NCBI RefSeq assembly: GCF_910589235.1
Contig: NC_060956.1
Location: forward strand, 22,312,973-22,376,972
Direction: 5' to 3'
Origin: Vespa crabro
Taxonomy: Eukaryota; Arthropoda; Insecta; Hymenoptera; Vespidae
Length of the DNA: 64,000 nucleotides
This document shows positions 24,541 to 38,540 of this stretch, one piece after another. The position numbers were made by a program, and so were the translations under genes. Below the pieces are notes generated by a model that made no database searches, was not told the DNA's origin, and was given only the letters and a program-made list of their open reading frames with translations. Position 1 is the first letter of the stretch; the number at the start of each line of letters is the position of its first letter.

Positions 24541-25200
24541 TGTGTGTGCGGGTGCGTGCGACGAGCTCGCTTCGCTGCTATCCGGCACAGTGCTGCCGAG
24601 CACGGTCGCAGTCGTACAGAAATCGTCGTCGCGAGTACGCGAAGCACGCGCCGCGCGAGAGACCGCGCGTTTTCGCGAGAAATCAAGTAGGAAGGAAGGA
24701 AGGAAGAAAAAGAATACCGGCGTCGCCGGTAGAAATGCGCAGAATTACCGCTACCCATAAGGGTTTATCTACAAGAGAATAAGAGGAAGATTATATCGAA
24801 GCATCGCGTGAGAAACGTTAAATGAACAGTGTGGGAAGAGAATCGATGAATTTTCGTGACAACGATCGAAGCCTCCTGCGTTATTACAAAGCGGACGATT
24901 AAACGGCATCTTCTTGCCCTTACTCGGAATGCCTCGGAATCTACGACAAAACGCTCGGGATTCTACGCTCGCAAAGAGAGCGTTCGTTACCACCGACGAG
25001 GGCGAAATCGATCGACTAGCGTGCTCCTCCGTCCTCCTGGAAACGTGGAAATGCCGAGAGAAAATATGTCGGGAAGGTCGGCCGGCCGGTTATCGTTATC
25101 GGATCGTCGCACGCGCGATTTTTCCTCCTTCGCTCGAGATCCGAGTATCGCGCGAGTAACGACTACTATTCTTTTTCATCGGCTAACGCCTAACGGCTAA
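24061..25200 (+). promoter_or_regulatory. Promoter-like GC/CpG-rich block with possible non-coding first exon
   Basis: After the paired GA tracts the base composition changes. The sequence becomes rich in CG and GGCC (gcctgcacggccggccgtag), with several CAGT initiator-like sites, an alternating CG/TG tract at 24501-24550, and more CpG-rich DNA to about 25200. No convincing protein reading frame is present. This looks like a transcription start region for a downstream N-terminus, such as the exon at 54683. No TATA box is evident and the exact start cannot be placed. Confidence 0.35.
24501..24550. repeat. (CG)n(TG)n alternating purine-pyrimidine tract
   Basis: About 50 bp of unbroken pyrimidine-purine alternation, first CG then TG. 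Such sequence can adopt left-handed Z-DNA under negative supercoiling. It lies inside the promoter-like block. Confidence 0.9.
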
Positions 25201-25826
25201 ACGCGTTAGTTAACGTGCGGCACAAGAACCCTCCGATTTCCGATTCGAAAACGATGCGCTCTTTCCTTTCAAGAAGTGATACGTTTGCTCGATTTCCTTT
25301 GTGAGGGAGAAGACGACATGAAAAAAACATATCGATTATTCCCTTTCTTTAGTTTCTCTCTCGATTTTACGAATAGCCTTTGTAAATGCCCACCAATAGT
25401 TTGACGATTTTTTTCTTCCTTCCTCCCCCCTCGCCCCTCCCCCCATCTCTCTTTCTCTCTCTCGCTCTCGCTTTTTTCGATGAAAACTTATTACCAAAAG
25501 AAGTTTGATCTTAAAGCATCGACCGCTAATCATGCGCGATGTGAAATCATCGAGATTGTTATAAAGAAAATAATTATTGTTGGGACGATAAATCGTCCTT
25601 GGCACGAATGAACTTTGAACTCGCATGCTCTTAAACTTTGAAAGTCTCTAGAAAGGACGTGCGAACGAATCGAAAATTTCTAATTTACATGAAATAAAAA
25701 CGTAGTAAGTGTCAGGTACAACGAACGATCGAGTTTAACATTTGACGAACGTGATGCGTTTGTAGTAATTGGTGAAATGTAGATTCTCGTAAGAACGAAC
25801 AACTGATAGAAAACGATTCGGAAAAA

Positions 25827-25827
25827 G

Positions 25828-25866
<39 letters not shown>
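25827..25866. repeat. (GA)n microsatellite
   Basis: GA repeat with one AAG interruption. Confidence 0.88.
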
Positions 25867-25870
<4 letters not shown>

Positions 25871-26534
25871 CGTCACGTGTTGTGATTTACCGGTAACGCG
25901 TTTCACCGGTAACGATCTAAATTTTTCCAGTGAAAAGGAGCCTGCGAGAAGTCGTCGTTGTAACGAGAAGAAGAGGCATAATAAAGTTTAAGGGGACTTG
26001 AAAAGCCTCGTTTCTTTTACAGTCCCGACAGTCTCGTCGACGGCTCGCATCCTTCTGTTATCGTCGTTATTATCATTATCGTTTTTATTATCATCGTTAC
26101 TCGAGGTTATTCTTGAATCGTGGTTCGTAGAAAATCACGAAATCGCGTCCACGCGAAAGCTGGAAGAAAAGAAAGAGGAGACGTTGAAGAGGAAGAAACG
26201 GAAGACGAGTAGGAAAAGAAAAGAAATCATTCTTTGTCGTAAAAAGATGGATACTAGAGTGGAGGATAGTGGATATATCACGTGACATATCGACCCGAAA
26301 GCGAGAGGATTTAAATTGAATTTCATTCCGGGCGCACGCGAATTCGCGCCGGTGTATGTGTATGTGAGAACGCGCGAGCGCGTGCGCCTGTGTATTTTAC
26401 CGTGTGTTATCATCGTCTACACTTCGACGACCTAACGAGAAGAAGAGAGAAAGAGAGAGAAAAGAAAAATAAATAAATATATATATACACACACATATGA
26501 AATATTATAGGCATACGAATTACAAAACGATATA

Positions 26535-26537
<3 letters not shown>

Positions 26538-26576
<39 letters not shown>
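26538..26576. repeat. (TG)n microsatellite
   Basis: About 19 TG units. On the minus strand it reads as a His-Thr repeat, which is not a gene. Confidence 0.93.
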
Positions 26577-26578
<2 letters not shown>

Positions 26579-27077
26579 CGTGTGTACACATCCTTTACCA
26601 AATGATTTAAATCTCATGCGTGTTTCGGAGTGTAAACTCTAGAATATCTCTAAAATCTATATCAACGTGTTATTTACTTGTATGCGCATATGTATACACG
26701 TAACGTATGATCCCGTACATCGGCTTTATACGAAGAAGAAAAAAAAAGAAGAAGAATCCGATGGATGACGATCAACGACCAAAACGAATTTTGTCAATTA
26801 TACTATTGAATCGTTCGCTTAGCATACATGTTTTAAGCTGATTCCTCTCTATGGTCTCTGTTTGATCTACCTCTTATAGATAGAAAGAAAAGAAAGAAAA
26901 AATACACGGAGAGAAAGGGCGAGGATACAAAGGAGAGAAAAAGGAAAACGTCGACAACGAAAGAACGGTGAACGGCCTCAATATGAATATGCATATACGC
27001 GAGGTGCAGTGACTCTAGGAGCACGCTCTCGACGATACCTGTTTTAATTCGCCGTTAATACATTCTTCTTCCAATAG

Positions 27078-27114
27078 GAGAGTATTCCGGTATCTCTCGT
27101 GCCGTATCAGAGAG
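27078..27114 (+). other. Candidate 37 nt small exon, possibly 5' UTR
   Basis: The acceptor tacattcttcttccaatag is followed after 37 nt by the donor AGAG, then gtaaga. The length is not a multiple of three, so it suits an untranslated exon better than coding sequence. It lies 2-3 kb downstream of the promoter-like block at 24.1-25.2 kb, where a second leader exon would be plausible. Confidence 0.25.
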
Positions 27115-29771
27115 GTAAGAGCAACGATCTAATTATTTAATATCAAACGATATTCCGCGGTGTCGCTAAACAGTTTCCATGGTTCATCGTTCAAGAAGAA
27201 TGTTCAGTAGTTTAGTACTAGCCGAGAGCCTTCTGCAAGTTTTCGAGTTTCGAGTACTCCTTCTCTGAATTACCTATCGAACACGTTATACACTTCAATA
27301 GAATTTAACCCGTTTCCTTGTTCCATCGTATACGTTGGAGAAACTATCGAGCTCGTTTCCCACTCCAGCAACGTGTCCCGTCTTCTCCGTGCGTGAACGC
27401 GTCGGAAAAACAATATCTATGATAACGCTTTCCAATTGTTTTCGTATCTCGGATGTTTTTCACGTTTCTATGGATACGCAACGCGCGATAAAGTTATCTT
27501 TTACCGACGTTGGAAAGAGGAAAAGGAAAAAAGAAATACACTCGATATCATCTGGTATCGCGGTGCGGTAATGGTCCTAGTCGTTCGTGTAACAATTCGA
27601 TTACGTACAACTCTCTTCCATTTGCAAAGAAGTCCTGCTTTTTAAGCGTTGCCGCGAATTCCTTGACTCGATTAAAAAGTTCACCTGCTTATTCGATTAT
27701 GTCTTCATTTTCACGGCTAGGCTCGGACTAGGTATATATCGATCTCGTGCGCTTAACACATTTATCTTGCTTTTTATATCGTTTCACGTTCGATATAGAG
27801 GGCAAACAATAGAACGATAACTGCGTCGATGCGTCGATCATGAAATTCGGCCCATCTTTTTCGACGTGCACCTTGCCGTTTTCTCCAGTCGCGCAAAACG
27901 AATATGGCCTATCGTCGAGGTCAATCGAAGCGATGTTTTATTCCCTATCGAGTCGTTTTATTTCTTATTTCTTTCCTTTTATCTCCCTTCCTTTGTTGAA
28001 AGACAAGGAAGAAGGCGGCTGAAGACGTGCATAAGTATTTCCGACTGATTTCATTCGGCGTAATCGGAAAGGAGAACGGTTTCTAAGAGGACTCGTTTAA
28101 TTCCCTTTATAGTCGCGACCAACGTGTATCTATTCGAAGGACATAATGCCAGCGAGAAAAGGAGAACTTTCGTAGCAGCTTTGTGCTCCTACGAAACGAG
28201 CTCTTACCCGTTCGCCTTACAATCGGGTATATTCGTCCGTGGCGATTCTCTTTGGAATATTTCCTTTTGAACATTAGTTAATCCGACCGGCAACAAAGGC
28301 CAACAAAGTAATTGATAGTTATTGTGTAATAACTATCAACCGAACCCAGTTTTCTTTTTCATTGATGGCGAAGAATCTTGATCTCTTTCGTTTCCCCTTT
28401 CCTTCGGTCTCTCATTTAAACGAAACGAGATTAAAAAGCGAATGCGAATCGTCGAAATTCCGTAGTAATATCGACTGGCGTGACGTATCGCGCGATCGTC
28501 CTCGAGTCATTATTAGAAGTAGCCGCCAGGAATTAATTCTTGCCTCGACGAAAAACGCGCTGACTCGTGCCAAAAACACTTGTTGGCGTATTTCTCCGTT
28601 CGCACGTTTGTCACTGACTCGTGCGTGCTCCCAACGACTTTTTTCAACCTTTCTCTAAGAGACAATTGGCAACAATGGGTTCAATCCCAAGAAGGGATCG
28701 CCTCTCCGTTCGAAATACACCCTTCGTTACTCGTCACTTGGTGCCTCGGTGGATCGTTTCGCAACTATGGAAAAACGTCAGGAAGATATGTTAATCCTAA
28801 TGACCCGAATAAGAGGAAATTTTCCTTAACGAGCGTGGAATCGATGACTACGTTCTCGCGTAAACACGCAACAACATCGCGCAATCCCTGACCCCTGCGA
28901 CAAATTATTTCGCATTTCATAAATGATCTCTTTTTTTCTTTTTCATTCAATTCCTTTCATTCAACGCCTTTTCCCCCCGACATATTTTCATTTCTATATA
29001 AATAATCTAAAAGCATATCCCTTTCTCTCGGACAACAAAGTTCATATTTCAAAAGGAGTCGGTCGATCGTTCCAGCTGGCCCTATCTCAACTTACTCTTT
29101 CAAGGTTTCTCAATTACAAGATTAAATTCTCGATTACAAGATTCGCGTACTTTTTCTCCTTAATCGGGCGCGCATAGAAGCGAATCGGTCTTCTTTCAAC
29201 GAGAGCGTCCTCGAAACGATCGCATAGTAATTCGAACGCAGCGGCGGAGAAAAGTGGATTAACGATCACACGATGATCGCGCGTGCGAGCGAGCGAGCGA
29301 GCGAGCAAAAGGAATTAAATTCTCTTGCGGACGATTTCGATTTCATCTCGAGGGGAGACAAAAGATCGGTACGCCTAACGGCTCCACGGATTTTGACCGC
29401 TTCTCTCGATAGATCGAAATTCCTTCGAGGCGAATTAAGATCGAACTTTTTTCCTGAACGATCATTTGTCTTTGGAACGTCGAGAAAAAATGAAGAAAAA
29501 AATGAGAGATTCTTCCGCTGGCCGTAAACGTTTTCGTTGATAAAATTACCTTTCGTAATATTAGACTTTTTCGAGACACATAACCAGTCAGTATTGAGCT
29601 GGCATTCGTCGAGCCGGCTGAAAACGAAACTTTGCTTCGAAGAGCTCGCTCGTCTCTGACCTCGTGTTTTAAATATTTGTAATCGATGCCGCGATCTCGC
29701 GAGTCGTTGACTCCTCTTCCGGACCGACACTCGAGTCTGCCTCGACTCTCGTCGAGTTCCACCCCCTCGCC

Positions 29772-29774
<3 letters not shown>

Positions 29775-29804
<30 letters not shown>
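29775..29804. repeat. (TC)n microsatellite
   Basis: About 15 TC units. Confidence 0.9.
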
Positions 29805-29807
<3 letters not shown>

Positions 29808-31006
29808 CTCTTCCCCCACCGATCTATATTCTCTCTCGTTCTTTTCTCCATCCAGTATTGGTTCTCGACTTTAGAGAAGCCCCATCCTGACGTCAGAGGC
29901 CGCTCGCTTTGAACGAGATCCGATACGATATCGCAACGGCGCAGCACGTCGCTCCCGTTACACATCAGACATCTAGCGAAAATTTTCACGAACGTCTCGA
30001 TATCTTCTTCTTCCTCTACTTCTTCTCCTTTATAAAAGGCCGATCGATCGTTTTATTTTCAAATATGCCCGAAGAACGTGATGTGGACTTGGTCGATCCA
30101 ATGTCGAATAGTTTTGAACATACTTTTTCTTTCAGTTCCTTCGATAGAATCGCTTGTCAACTTTCGACGAATATCTCACGATTCTACGATTAATCTATAA
30201 ATCTACCCTAAGATTGAAAAATCATTCCATTCGCATAATCGTCGTCAATTTTGATATTTGATATTTATTCAGAACCAGTCGCATCAAAAATCACAGACTT
30301 TTCTTTCTATCTTTCTCTCGATAGGTCAAAGGGGCGATCGTTTCGATCGCAAGGGATCGCGTTAAATTTTATTCGTCCTCGTGGAAAAGATTTATTCAAC
30401 TTTTTCACCATTAAACGCGACACGGATCGACTTGAATGAAGCAAAGCCGGCTGACGTAAAAGTGGACGATTTTACCTATAGCATTCTCCGTCATATCAAT
30501 TTAATTTTGAGATAAATTTCCAACCTATTAACGGGGAAAAAAAGGAAATTTAATTTTACGACAAACTCTTTCTACCTTGGTACTAATAAATATTTATACC
30601 TATATATACCGATGATTACGTTCATGCATATAAAAATTTCTTTACTATTCGTCGACACTTATCGATCTCTCGACCGTGAAATAGAGACCGCGATTTATGA
30701 CGTTTCCGTTCTTATTTTTATCGTTGCCCATATCGGAAAGAAGCGAGAGAATGAGGAGAATCGATCGAATCTTGTCGGATTGACGTTTCGCGAGAAGGTC
30801 GCGTTGCTAATAATAAGAAAAAATTGGGTGTGCAATTAATAATCGCGTACGAGCAATCTCGATTGATTAATAACGATAGTATCAAACGTTATCGCGAAGC
30901 GAGCGACGATGAAAAGGGTGGAAAAGGAGTGGAAGTCGTGCAATCGTATCGACGTTGCTTTCGAAAAACATGCTCGAATCTTCAAGCAAATTCCCAAACG
31001 CTTCGA

Positions 31007-31010
<4 letters not shown>

Positions 31011-31037
<27 letters not shown>
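31011..31037. repeat. (CT)n microsatellite
   Basis: About 13 CT units. Confidence 0.88.
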
Positions 31038-31043
<6 letters not shown>

Positions 31044-34000
31044 CCTTCTCCTCTTCGCTGGCTTTGGTTTTTAATCGCAGCTTTTCATGAAAACATACCG
31101 TTATTGTTGTCATCGTAAGCGTACGAGAGCATCGTAGCTCCGGTATCTCATTGACAATAGGATGAAAACGGAGCTAGATAGAAAAAGCGAAAAGAAAGAT
31201 AGAAATACAGAGACAGACGGGGAGAGAGAGAGAGAGAGGGAGAATCCGGTAGGATTTTATTCATGTACATAGTTCTGTCATTTTTTCTTCCAGCCCATCT
31301 CCAGTTTTGTTTCACCACAAAAATGTCTCTTTTTCGTTGGTACACGGCCGTACTCCTCGGTCACCATCCTCTGTTCTCCCTTCTTCTCGCCCTCGTACGT
31401 CAGTCTTGTTCGACCGCTTCGTTCGATCGTCGCGCTCGCGCTCGTCGTCGTCACTACTACTGTCTTGTTGCTTCTTTACCATCCGTACAAACAATAGTAC
31501 ACGGAGCGGACTCGAAGATCAAAGGAAAAGGCGCGCGTATGTTTGTGAATCGTCAAGCCTCCGCAGATTGTGTTCTTGCTCTTCGTCTTTCCTTTCTCCT
31601 CTTTTTTAACTTTTCAACTTGCACCCATCTCTTCTTACCTTTTTTCTTGTTCTTTCTCTTGGTCAGATTTACGAGCAGGTTGCATCGAATGCTACGTTGG
31701 CTCAGATAAAAAGAAAGAGAGAGCGACGATACTCGTCGGTGGAATATATTCACTACGCACACAAAACAGAAGAAATACTAGGTCAAGTAAACAAAGTCAT
31801 TGTTCCTGGGTATATGCGTATATAATAAACGATCACTGGCGTGCGCCAATCGATGCGTATTTACGCGTTTATTTCGATTTTATATCTCTCTCGAACATAC
31901 GCTTTTTACTCTTCCTTCGAACAATTTTTCTCAAGGTTATTACGTACGTATACTACTACTTAAAAAAAAAAACGTTTAAAATATTCTTTGGAAAAATCGA
32001 GCCATATATCAACAATGTACGTGTACATATGAGACTAGTTAACGAAGTGCAAACTTGACAAACGACGTAATCAATTCGTGAGGGAATACAATGCGTGTCG
32101 TTCGTTATTTCTCGCTGGTCTGAATGCGAATACCCGGTGTGTCGTGCTCCTTATAACGTTCTCCGTAATTAACTGTCGCTCGTGTTAGCACGTTTATAAA
32201 CTTTGCTAGATCCCTCGTAAATTATTTTACATCGTCTTTGTTTTCAGCAAACGATGTTTTAGAAAGTAACGAATTTAGCTAAGATTTTCCTCGTCATTTC
32301 ACGATATCGTATTTACATCCGACAAGTATTAATCGCATATAGAATATTTTTACACGGTGAAACCTTGCGCAATACGTTCCTTGGAAGAAGAATTGTTGAA
32401 ATATTTTCGTGCACGGAATAGTCGATATCGAGATTCTTCCATGTCTAACGTGAAAGAGCTGATGGCCGATACGTAAAGGATATAAGAGAGAGAAAAATAT
32501 AAAAAGAAAAAGAGGGAACAGTCCGCACGCCGACGGCTCCGATAGAAAATCCCATCTTACCGTTTTCTGCAGACATTTTGTCGGCAATACTTGTCACATC
32601 TGGGAGAAAAGTCGTTGCGATAAGAGGATCATCGATTCGACTTTACTTACCGACTCGGACGACTCGTATTAGAAGTGTAAAAAGTCAAGTTTAAAATTTA
32701 TTAACGCCCTATAATTATCACCAGCGATGCTCGTAACGTCGTAGCTAGGCGCAACGGTTCAAAGTATTGACCAACGCTGTGCAAGCATCGTTTTATCGTT
32801 GGTGTCGTATTTTATAGACCTTCTACATAATTTATTGTCATTATTATTTCCGATCTGGTAAACGTCTATCCTCACAAAAGTAAAAGCCGACAATGGAACA
32901 ATCCGGAGAACGAAGAGGAAACTGCAATGGGTTTTTTTATTGAGCGATATTATTTTTATTAAATATTTTACAAAGAAAAAAGAAACGTTTTCTATTCACG
33001 AAACAAAAAAGTCGCAATTATTTGGAGTATGGTGAAATTATTAATATGAGAACGACATGATTCCCAATTTACATTTTCTCTCCACGAGCAATATTTACGA
33101 AATGTCGACCTCCGTTATCGTTTACGATAAAACATACATCTACGTTTCGTATACACGTACGAAATATTAATGGACCGACGTTGGGATTCTAAACTCTTGT
33201 CCGTGCATTAAATACGATGCCAAGGGAAAATGGAAACGGAATTTCGTTGGCGCGTCAGATAATTGTAGCCTTTGTCGAGGAGATTACGTACGACCGTAAT
33301 CTTTTTCAAAGGGAAACCTTTACAGAGAAGTCAACGACCGTACGATTTCTAACGTGCCCAACATCCTATTTGGCCTATGGTACGCGATAAATCGTAAATT
33401 CACGTATACGAGAATGTATATTTTTGATAGTTTCCCTATTCCCGTGAAATTTTTTTCATCCATTCTTTGTTTCTTCCTCTCTCTCGCCTCCTTATTCGTC
33501 CTTCTATCCGTTCGAGATAGGCACGAAGCTCTCTCTCTCTCTCTATCTATCTTTAAGAGCCCATAATTTAAGATAATCGCGAACCAATTTAACTACACGT
33601 ACATTATTATGGGACGTTAATCGAACGTTATTCGAGCGTATATATCTACTATTCCTACGGATACGTTATCCATGCTATATAAAAATGTAGGGTAGAGAAT
33701 TGTACGAGGAATCGCTGCGTATTTCGACAAATTGAAATCAGCTCATGCGTCGTCATCGGATTGTATTACACGTCGGTTACGATTTATGGATGACTAAAAA
33801 TGAAATTCGAGGCTCGGTAAGTGTAGTCGCATCGCGATGCCTACTATCGAGTTCGAGGATGACGTTAAAAGAAAGGACGATAAAACGAAACCTTCCATTT
33901 TTTCTCGAGAAACGATCTCATTTTTGCTATAGTTGATGAACGACAAAGATATAATAGTGTATCGTAAAATATTCCAAGTAGATATGTCAATTGGATTCGA

Positions 34001-34198
34001 AACCATTGGCACCGCTACTATCGCCTTTTATTTTATGGCTATATTAAAGTTTCATCCTTTTTTTTTTCGAGTACGCTCTAAATTATGTCGAACGAAAATA
34101 CGCAAGCACGCGATACTCTCTTCTTCCGTCCAGACGTCGTTATTCTTCGTTCGCCGTTATGAACGTTGTTCGCAGCGGGTTCGCGATTTAAAGCCAAT

Positions 34199-34204
<6 letters not shown>

Positions 34205-34231
<27 letters not shown>
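34205..34231. repeat. (TC)n microsatellite
   Basis: About 13 TC units. Confidence 0.88.
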
Positions 34232-34239
<8 letters not shown>

Positions 34240-35887
34240 TTATCTATTTCATCTTCCCATTTTCTCGAAACAGTATTACTCTATTGTCGAGAATCCTTTT
34301 AATCGCTCCTATTATTCTTATTATTTACCAAAATCTATCTGGTAGCTAAACGTGAACGCTTAGAAATTTTTTCTTTTCCACTTCCGCGATTTGCGAGAAA
34401 TCTTTGATAATCGATTTTGAAAGGCATAGATATCCGTTCGCTCCCAAATTCTGCTTACGTCGAGTACTTTGCCATTTGCAAACCGCATAGAATGCCATGT
34501 ATGCAAATAAAGAGAACTTTGCCTTCGTTAACGTTGATTGCATCAAAAGGGAATACTGACTTGCCAATTTTCTGCTTGTAACTCCATCGTATGAAGGGAA
34601 AGAGAGATAGAGAGACGATTACATCGCGATCGTGGCATCTCATTGCAGCCGACGTGCGAACTCTATAAATCGGCGGAAATGCGTACAGAAGCGCGAATAA
34701 ATTCGCGCTTCGCGTTAAAAGCGACGAGGATTCGATCGTTAACGGAATTATATTCCTGTTGCAGAATCGCGGAAAAATGTCGATGTATTTCCCAAAGCCT
34801 TTAATTGCAATTGATTTTCTGCGAAAATTCGTCTCTGCGTTAGCGTGCACCCCTCTTGATGAATGGAAAGAGAAAAAAAACATTAAACAAAAAAAAATAT
34901 TTACGACGCAGGATTGCACGAGGAAAGATTCTCGTGAATTTGGCTCTGATCGATGCGATTAAAAAATTCTATTTATTCATATTTTTACGTTCAGTGATTA
35001 ATTAAAAGTTATTTCAAACGCTATCACGGCAGAAAATAAAACTCGTAAATAATACGCAATACCGGATCGATTAATCGATCGATCTATCAATACGTTTCTT
35101 TTTATTTTTATTTATTTATTTTTCTTTTTAATTAATCGCGAAAACGTGAAGACGGAAAGAGTAGAATTCTAACGCAAAGAAATTGTAAAGATAAATTTCA
35201 AGTAGCACTTTTACCATGATCGAAAGGTTATTCTATCGGGAGCTTACTCTCGTTACTCAAGAATTCTAGGGGCGTTTCGTGAAGGTTTCATTATTATCCG
35301 GAATCGTAAGGGAGGATGCTCCCCGAGGGTTGCCACGTCTTTCCAAGATTCTATCGTAAAACTCTTCTCCATTTATTGGTTTGAATTAACGAGCGAGAAA
35401 ATTAAGTGATTGCCATGTTCGAGAACTCTACTTTTTCATGATATATTGAAAAAGTCACCCTGGGACAGGATTTTTATTTCGAAGTTTTGTCAAAGCTAAA
35501 AGAAATATGTGCGATAAGTAGCTCGATTAAAATCAAAGGAGAACAATGTAATACCCCGATAAACTAATCTTTTATATGTACACGTAATCTTTATATTAAT
35601 GCAACTACTCGTTAAAAATCTTACGATAGAAAATCATTTATTTTATCTTAATCTGATTAAAATTGGGGGAACATGAAATTGAAGAATCTAGAACGAGAGA
35701 CGAACTAGCTATTATGGGATCATATAGATAATCGGATTAATTATTTCATCTAACAACAGAACATTTGATAAAATCGTTCGGCCGAAAATTTATCCAACGA
35801 AGCAGCTTTCGCTGAAAGTCTAAGCTGACCAGCGCCAAATAAGTAATTTATTTTGCACAATACTTTTATTGCTCGCGCGTACAACCT

Positions 35888-35888
<1 letters not shown>

Positions 35889-35923
<35 letters not shown>
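35889..35923. repeat. (GA)n microsatellite
   Basis: GA repeat with a single interruption. A second GA tract follows at 36068-36088. Confidence 0.88.
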
Positions 35924-35924
<1 letters not shown>

Positions 35925-36981
35925 TCCAATGCAACTTTATACTTTGGCGCGTTTAATTAATCATGCAATATAAATAGCGTACTCACGACGTCAGGCTGCA
36001 CGAACCATTGGAAATATTCTTGTAAAAAATATTGCAAGGAGAGAAAAGTGGGGAGTGAAAAAGAGAGGAGAGAGAGAGAGAGAGAGAGTTTCTAAAGCTT
36101 TCGCCAATTTACAAGTTCTCGACTAACTTTTCGCATAATTAATAACTCAATAAATTTTCCAACAATCTCAATAAGTATTACACCTTCATCCTCGTTCTCA
36201 ATTCACTCGATTATTCTTGCTTCGAGCGAGCTGAAATTCATTTCTTCACGCGATACGCTTGGGATCGTGTCCCTTAAAAGAAAATCATTCGTATAGTTTG
36301 ATATATTTGATATGAAATTTTATTGAAGATTCACGTTATATGAGTCAAAACTGCACCGACGCTATATTTCTCTCTATCGACTTATTCCACTTAATAGCGG
36401 CCTAGGTATCGGAATCCAGATTAAATGAAAAAGAATGAGAGGGAGAAAGAATTAACGAGATCTTTCGAGCCTTGCACTTATTCCCTCGCGTATAAGAAGG
36501 AACGTAAGTTATTTAACCGGTCGATCGATCGTCTTACAAAGAATTTTACTTGGAAAGAATTCTTATTGTCGTTTTTTTCTCGACTCGCCGATTTCCTAAC
36601 GTTATCGAACGAGAATCGAAGCGATTCGTGACAAAATCATGGAATTTAATTTAACGTTTTCTTAGCAAGCTCGACAAAGCTAAGAGAGACTTCGACAAGG
36701 AGACAAGCTAGCCATGGAGGAAACTTGGGTATATAATACTATCTACAAAGCGCCCAATGCTTTGGTTCGTCCTGCTATTCTGTTGGTTGCCTTTAAACGC
36801 ACGCGTTAATCAAAGGGGCTTTTCTTTGAGCACTTCTCGTCCAATTGGATCTCTTCCATTCTCTATGGCGATGTCTCTCCCGCTTCGTTGCGCACCCAAT
36901 CAAATTATACCACATTAATAGGGCATTGCCATTTCGAAAAACATTTTTCAATGTAATTATTCTCAATTCTGGATTTACGTA

Positions 36982-36984
<3 letters not shown>

Positions 36985-37045
<61 letters not shown>
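36985..37045. repeat. Long (TC)n microsatellite
   Basis: About 30 TC units ending in tcgttgtcag, so the repeat also serves as a pyrimidine tract for a possible acceptor at 37053. Confidence 0.94.
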
Positions 37046-37048
<3 letters not shown>

Positions 37049-38473
37049 GTCAGGGAAGAACCGAAGTCATCTTTTACGAGGCGATTTTACGAGACACCGA
37101 TATCTCGTCCAGGATGCGAATAATCGAACGAAAAGCATCTACGTGTATCGCGTGTTCTTGTGCACCAAAGAAGGAACGAAATGAAAACGATAAAGAAAGA
37201 GGTAAGAAAGAAAGAGAAAGGAAAATCGCAAAACGTAAAGTTTTTACGATTTTTCGGTCATTATCGCTCGCCTTTTTCTATTCTTCTTATTGGCCGGTTT
37301 TTCTTTTCTCCTCGGTCTCGGAGGATACACGACTATTCGTCTCGTCTCTTCTTCTCATGATTCAAACGACACGGGCAAAGCCTTGAAAACCCTCGAAATC
37401 GTCACTCGTTCATATTCCCAGAACGAAGAGGGATATCCAACTTTTCGAGCTCTGACAAAGTGAATAATTTAAATATACTCGGTAGTACTCGGTAACGAAG
37501 TTTACTCTTCCCAAGGAGTTTCTACGTTTCACACAGTTTATCCCAGTATAATGCGTATTTCAAACAATAGCACGACTAAATTCGTCAACTTTATTAGCCC
37601 CGTTTTCAATCTTTAAGTAATCTACCGGAATTTCTTCTTACTCTCAACTCCGATCGATGATTTCTATTTAAATCGACCATTCGATTCGCGCAGCTATAAA
37701 AGTTTCGAAACGACATTTTTTTCGACGGAGATAGAAACGATCGCAACTTTTTCTTGGCCACGTTAGAGAACGTCTCAATCCATTTTCTATCGACCGGCGG
37801 AGTGCACCTGCCTGCACCAGGGAATATTTACGTTTTCTGTCAAACCAACAGACTCTTTTCTTCTTTCTATTCTATTACATATGTATTATCGTTTGCTACG
37901 ACCTAACGATCGCAATTTGAAGTATTTTTTTGTATTAAACTTTTTCACGTTGCGTATACAAATAGCACGAATGCACACATATTCTCAGACGAATCAATAA
38001 TCTCATCAATAGTTTAGCGATGCTTATGTGGAACGAGGCCGACGTCGTTTCTCATTGCACTTTCACGCAACTACACCAACAAAATGATAAATTATTAATC
38101 GTTTCAAAGAGTAGACACTCGATGCGCGGCACGAGGAACGCCTTTCGTGTCGAATACAAGCGAAATTAGGCCAACTATGTTACGTTGTGACATTAAATTC
38201 GCCCTTTTATCGTTCTTTACGATTCGAACGCGAAAAAACGAATTTGTTGGTAAGCACAGATCGAACATTTTCATTAGAGAAAAATTTAAGATACCGCTGC
38301 GTCCGTACCGCCATTCGTATCGAAATATCGCTAATGCATCTATCCGTGTTTGTTAATGCGGCAAAAATCACAGTGCGATGGCATAACGGAAAAAAAAGAT
38401 TTCCCCTGCGGTTTTTTAACGCCACGCTACTCCCTATACTTCGAGCGTACACTCTCGCGTCCCGGTAAATGTG

Positions 38474-38537
<64 letters not shown>
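38474..38537. repeat. Poly(A) plus (TA)n tract
   Basis: About 15 A followed by about 25 TA units. Confidence 0.93.
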
Positions 38538-38540
<3 letters not shown>

